Shown: piece by piece, positions 60,970 to 64,000 of the stretch
Layout: each line of letters begins with the position of its first letter
How positions within the stretch are numbered: the first letter of the stretch is position 1
From: Chloranthus sessilifolius
Taxonomy: Eukaryota; Streptophyta; Magnoliopsida; Chloranthales; Chloranthaceae
DNA: 64,000 nucleotides
Reading direction: 5' to 3'
NCBI GenBank assembly: GCA_021018995.1
Contig: CM037586.1
Span: forward strand, 8,468,328-8,532,327
Made by a program: the position numbers and the translations under genes
Notes under the pieces: model-generated
The model's database searches: none
Told to the model about the DNA's origin: nothing
What the model saw: the letters and a program-made list of their open reading frames with translations, nothing else

Positions 60970-62290
60970 TTATGGGTGGCAGTATTTGCACCCGTTTTTC
61001 TTGTGAAGAGCACATGCTCTTTCATAGGAAAAAATTGTTGACTACCTTAAATCAGATGATTGAGATTGTTTTTCCTCCCAATCTTCCGCACAATCAATCT
61101 TGAGATCATGGTGCACCTATCATATGGTCACAACTTCATTCCACATGGCTCACATCCCCAAAAGTGACCGTCTGATAGGTATGCCAATGATCACAATTAC
61201 TTTTGGGGATTGTGCCATGTGGAATCAAGATTTGATTGTCTTATAGGTGCGCCATCATCTCAAGATCTATTGTGTGAAAGAGCGTGTTGTGACGGGGCCA
61301 AGACTTGAGCTTGCAGCATGGTGCACGTGGCACGACATGTGGTGCCAGGAGGGCACGCGACATGGGGCCATGTTGGCCTTTATGACGTGGCCATGGCGAG
61401 GACGCGACACCTGGCCGCATGAGGGCACGACGTGAGGCCACGCCGCACACCTGACGCGACATAGCCAAGGTGGGCTAGCGATGCATGAGGCGTTGCGGTA
61501 TGTCAAACCAATAGGTTTGAGGTTCTCCTGCCATTCTGGCTGAATGACTGTTTTACCCTTATATAGGGGAAGGGAGCTTGAGAGCTATTCCCCCGCACAC
61601 GGGGCCTTGCTGCTGTAGAGGGGCGCAAGTGTCTCCTAGGCCCGAAAGGGTGGGCCTAGGACGCCGACGCAGCCGATGCCGTGGGGAACCCGAGGAGGTT
61701 GATGTATGGTTCGACCACGCTGTCACGGTGCATACGGCCGGGCAACCTCGCGAGAACTCTAAGGCGCCAAGGTGGGACTCCGCTTGAGCACGACAAAGAT
61801 GTGGGCTAAAGATGAACGGTGCTAGTAATTCGAACGCACACGAAGGCAAGTTATGGGGACTGGGGCTAAGCACGCGAGCGAGGCACAAGGTCAGGCTTGG
61901 TTTGGCAAAGTAGCGAGGTACTAGTGCAAAGGCATGTGGTGAAGCTTGAGTGTGCTGTTAGCGCAACAATGGCAGGCGTGTCGTAAGGGACACGATGAGC
62001 CGAATGGTAGGCCGTGAAACAGAGGCAACCACGTTGGGAGGAGTTCCCGTCCTCTAGGTGGGTGGTATCAAAGCTGATGTGCAGAAAGGGTTGGCTTCGT
62101 TGCACGCGATAGCGAAGCACCGCGTGGGTTGAAAGCGCGTCGAAGGACGCCCTCGCGACGATTGTTATTAGAAGTAGGCTGACCTAGCGAAGCGTGCGTT
62201 AGGTGCCGCACGGGACTGAGGTTGCGGAACTGTGACCCCGTGACAGTGTGCTCTTCACAGGAAAAACGGGTGTGAATAACTCTTCACCGG
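60970..62290. mobile_element. TIR element containing a solo LTR
   Basis: Left TTTGCACCCGTTTTTCTTGT then GAAGAGCACA is mirrored at the right by TGTGCTCTTCACAGGAAAAA then CGGGTG. The left arm also carries fold-back copy 5 (61040-61275). A GC-rich LTR-like block (61288-62245) fills the rest. A target duplication was not established. Confidence 0.5.
61288..62245. mobile_element. GC-rich solo LTR (958 bp)
   Basis: It starts TGTGACGGGGCC and ends GACCCCGTGACA (TG...CA, with the outer ten bases nearly inverted). GTGT flanks both sides, four bases of a likely 5-bp duplication. A TATA-like TTATATAGGGG lies at 61558-61568. The high GC contrasts sharply with the AT-rich surroundings. No internal region is present. 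Confidence 0.6.
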
Positions 62291-62397
62291 GTTGTTTCAC
62301 TTTCGTGTAAAAAACTTATTTTTAAGGCGTTCATAAAGGAAAATCTATTTGGAGAAAAACAGAAACTCAATATAAAGGAAAAATCATAGACCCCTTG

Positions 62398-62820
62398 ATG
62401 AACGAAGGAGAAACTAATAAGAAAACTGAAAAATATTATAGCTTTTCGTTTGAGAAAACTAATAAAAAATTAAGAATAAAAAAAATATTAGTTTATTATA
62501 ACCTTTTTTATTACAAAAACCCTAAAAAAACCTTCAAAAATATAGTAGTACTCAATTGAACGTATCACAATCCACAAAAAAATAGCATTATATAGAAGGA
62601 AATTGAAATAAGAGTAAATACTTGAAAATAATCCTGTGACGTTACTTCTTCGCTCAACTCTTGTCAAAACCTATGAAAGTGGTAAACCTCCTCAGTTTTT
62701 TTAATTTTAATTTACTGCTCGTGGATGAACAACCATTGATCGAAATGGGTTTGTTCGTGGGAAAGATCATACCGCCATTATAAGAGAAGAATGATTATAG
62801 CTAGAAAAAAAAAAAATATC
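62398..62820 (+). repeat. Diverged direct duplication, copy B
   Basis: This is the second copy of 60375-60925, 2 kb away, on the far side of the TIR element. Part of the sequence just before it (GGGTTGTTTCACTTTCGTGT, 62291-62400) also recurs near 50400-50540. Confidence 0.7.
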
Positions 62821-63087
62821 CATTAAACCGCTAACATGCACTTAGCATTTAAAGAAATGACACGTGGTGGGGAGGTTTTGCTAACGTAAACTATTAACAT
62901 GTATCAACTTTTTTTCCTAGGGGAATGAGTAGAAGCCAAACATAAGAATTTTGTCTTTTAGTAATAAGACCGATAAAAAATTATTCTTTTTTTTTAAATT
63001 TTTTTTATAGGTTATAGGTTATGGAAATTTGTCCTTTGCTTTCTCTTTTTATTGGTTATAGATATAGAGAGAAGACCAATATTCGTT

Positions 63088-63225
63088 TTTTTTTTTTTTT
63101 TTTGATGGAGAGATCGCTAATAATCTAAGAAGCCTTTTACATCGTCAATCCCACCAGAAGTCTGTTCTTTCGAAATTGATTGAGCTTGGATGGGAAGCAA
63201 TAAGAAAAGGAGATATGTGTGTGCA
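63088..63225 (-). mobile_element. Probable LINE 3' end
   Basis: A run of about 20 T at 63088-63107 precedes TGATGGAGAGATCGC... The complement reads into a poly(A) tail, as in plant L1 3' ends. Only the untranslated end is present. Confidence 0.4.
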
Positions 63226-63615
63226 GGACCGGCCTGGACCAAGACCCAAGAGGCGGCCGCCTTGGGCCCCAAATATTTAGGGGCCCCAAATCTTGAAAGT
63301 CTTTACTCTTTACCATCTAATTGTTTAATATAATTTTAAATGTATAAATGTATTAAAATGATCTCATTGTTTAGTTAGTTAAGTGACTAGTATTGTTTTA
63401 CTTTTTACCCAACAGGTTGTGGGTTCAATTCTTATCGGGTCCCATATTTACACTTTTTTTTTAAATGGGTCATGGATCAGGTCTCGGCCGGGTTGGTGAA
63501 GGTCATTGGTAGGGTCACTGGCCTCACTGGGCCAAGCCATCCATATATATTGACCTAGTAGATTCTCTAGCCCAATTTTTTACTGCACTAAATTTGTTTG
63601 ACCAAATCCTTTATA
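63226..63615. repeat. GC-rich repeat end and a SINE-like box pair
   Basis: GGCCTGGACCAAGACCC... at 63230-63290 resembles a hAT MITE end with GGCCCC repeats. TAGTTAAGTGACTAGT (63374) and GGTTCAATTCTTA (63423) look like tRNA-type boxes A and B of a SINE. Neither element can be delimited. Confidence 0.35.
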
Positions 63616-63621
63616 TATAGG

Positions 63622-63967
63622 GTACCTCTAAAAGCGCCTGCGCGTTATCCGAAAGCGCCCATGTCCCAGATCCCTTGAAAATCATTGATTCCTTTGAATG
63701 AGATGATGGAGATCACTTGTCAAACTTATCCTTCACAAAATAGATCTTCAAGTCATGACCCACCAATCAGACGATCAATTTTTGTTTCATGTGTCACAAA
63801 TCCCCAAAAAATGGCCTTGAATCATATGGCACACATCACGCTCAGATGCACCTGAACTCAAGATCTATTGAGTGAAAGATATGAGTGAAAAATGATCTCC
63901 ATCATATGATTCGAAGGGTTCAATGGTTTTCAAGGGGTCTAGGATGTGGGCATGTTTAGAGGTACCC
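63622..63967. mobile_element. Fold-back MITE, copy 6, with delimited ends
   Basis: GGGTACCTCTAAA at the left and TTTAGAGGTACCC at the right are perfect inverted ends. Inside lie AGCGCC(T/C)..., CCCTTGAAAATCATTGATTC and GATGGAGATCACTTG, with inverted partners near 63895-63950. This copy defines the ends of the fold-back family better than the other five. Confidence 0.75.
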
Positions 63968-64000
63968 TCATATCTTCGAAAGAGCCCATGTCTCAGATCC

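Noticed and set aside
61241-62120. Several long frames on both strands at 61.2-62.1 kb
   Set aside because: They arise from high GC within an LTR-like block and show no homology or codon pattern of a gene.

Overview
This is nuclear DNA of a flowering plant. Split genes with GT-AG introns, plant-type protein homologies and dense nested plant transposons show this. Long (AT)n microsatellites and low GC dominate. I cannot name the species; the repeats do not look like a grass, and a woody dicot or magnoliid is only a guess.

The one gene that looks intact is a NUP96 nucleoporin gene on the minus strand (8393-30857). Six coding exons, all phase-compatible, give a 1056-residue product, close to the Arabidopsis protein (about 1046 residues from memory). 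Its fourth intron is 12.6 kb and holds most of the transposons in the first third of the window: an L1 LINE copy split by later insertions, an antisense L1 3' end, and a 5.6-kb hAT element nested in a second hAT-type element, each with an 8-bp target duplication. The hAT element carries a broken BED/DUF659/hATC transposase and unusual arrays of GTAGATCTAC palindromes. Small non-autonomous relatives (CATGGATCAAAAT ends, CGATACGTATCGG-rich interiors) are scattered across the window.

The most notable object is a 10.8-kb CACTA element at 36318-47085. It has CACTACAAAAAA ends, GGAGACGGC subterminal repeats and an ACC target duplication. No transposase was recognised in it. It carries same-strand, intron-containing pieces of host genes: two exons of a tafazzin-type acyltransferase, three or more exons of an unidentified gene, and four exons of a plastid CPN60-beta gene. 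I read it as a Pack-CACTA. A short leader exon, the tafazzin exons and the next exon keep one open frame, so a chimeric transcript is possible.

Other regions: 692-5590 holds a hAT MITE and a long-inverted-repeat element split by a 3.3-kb solo LTR. 31.2-35.3 kb is stacked MITEs. 47.1-50.5 kb is AT-rich with one small two-exon gene candidate. 50.5-53.6 kb is a decayed PIF/Harbinger element whose transposase is split by a MITE. 54.5-57.4 kb is a tandem array with embedded microsatellites, interrupted by a TIR element. 60.4-62.8 kb is a diverged direct duplication around a GC-rich solo LTR. No tRNA, rRNA or CRISPR was found.
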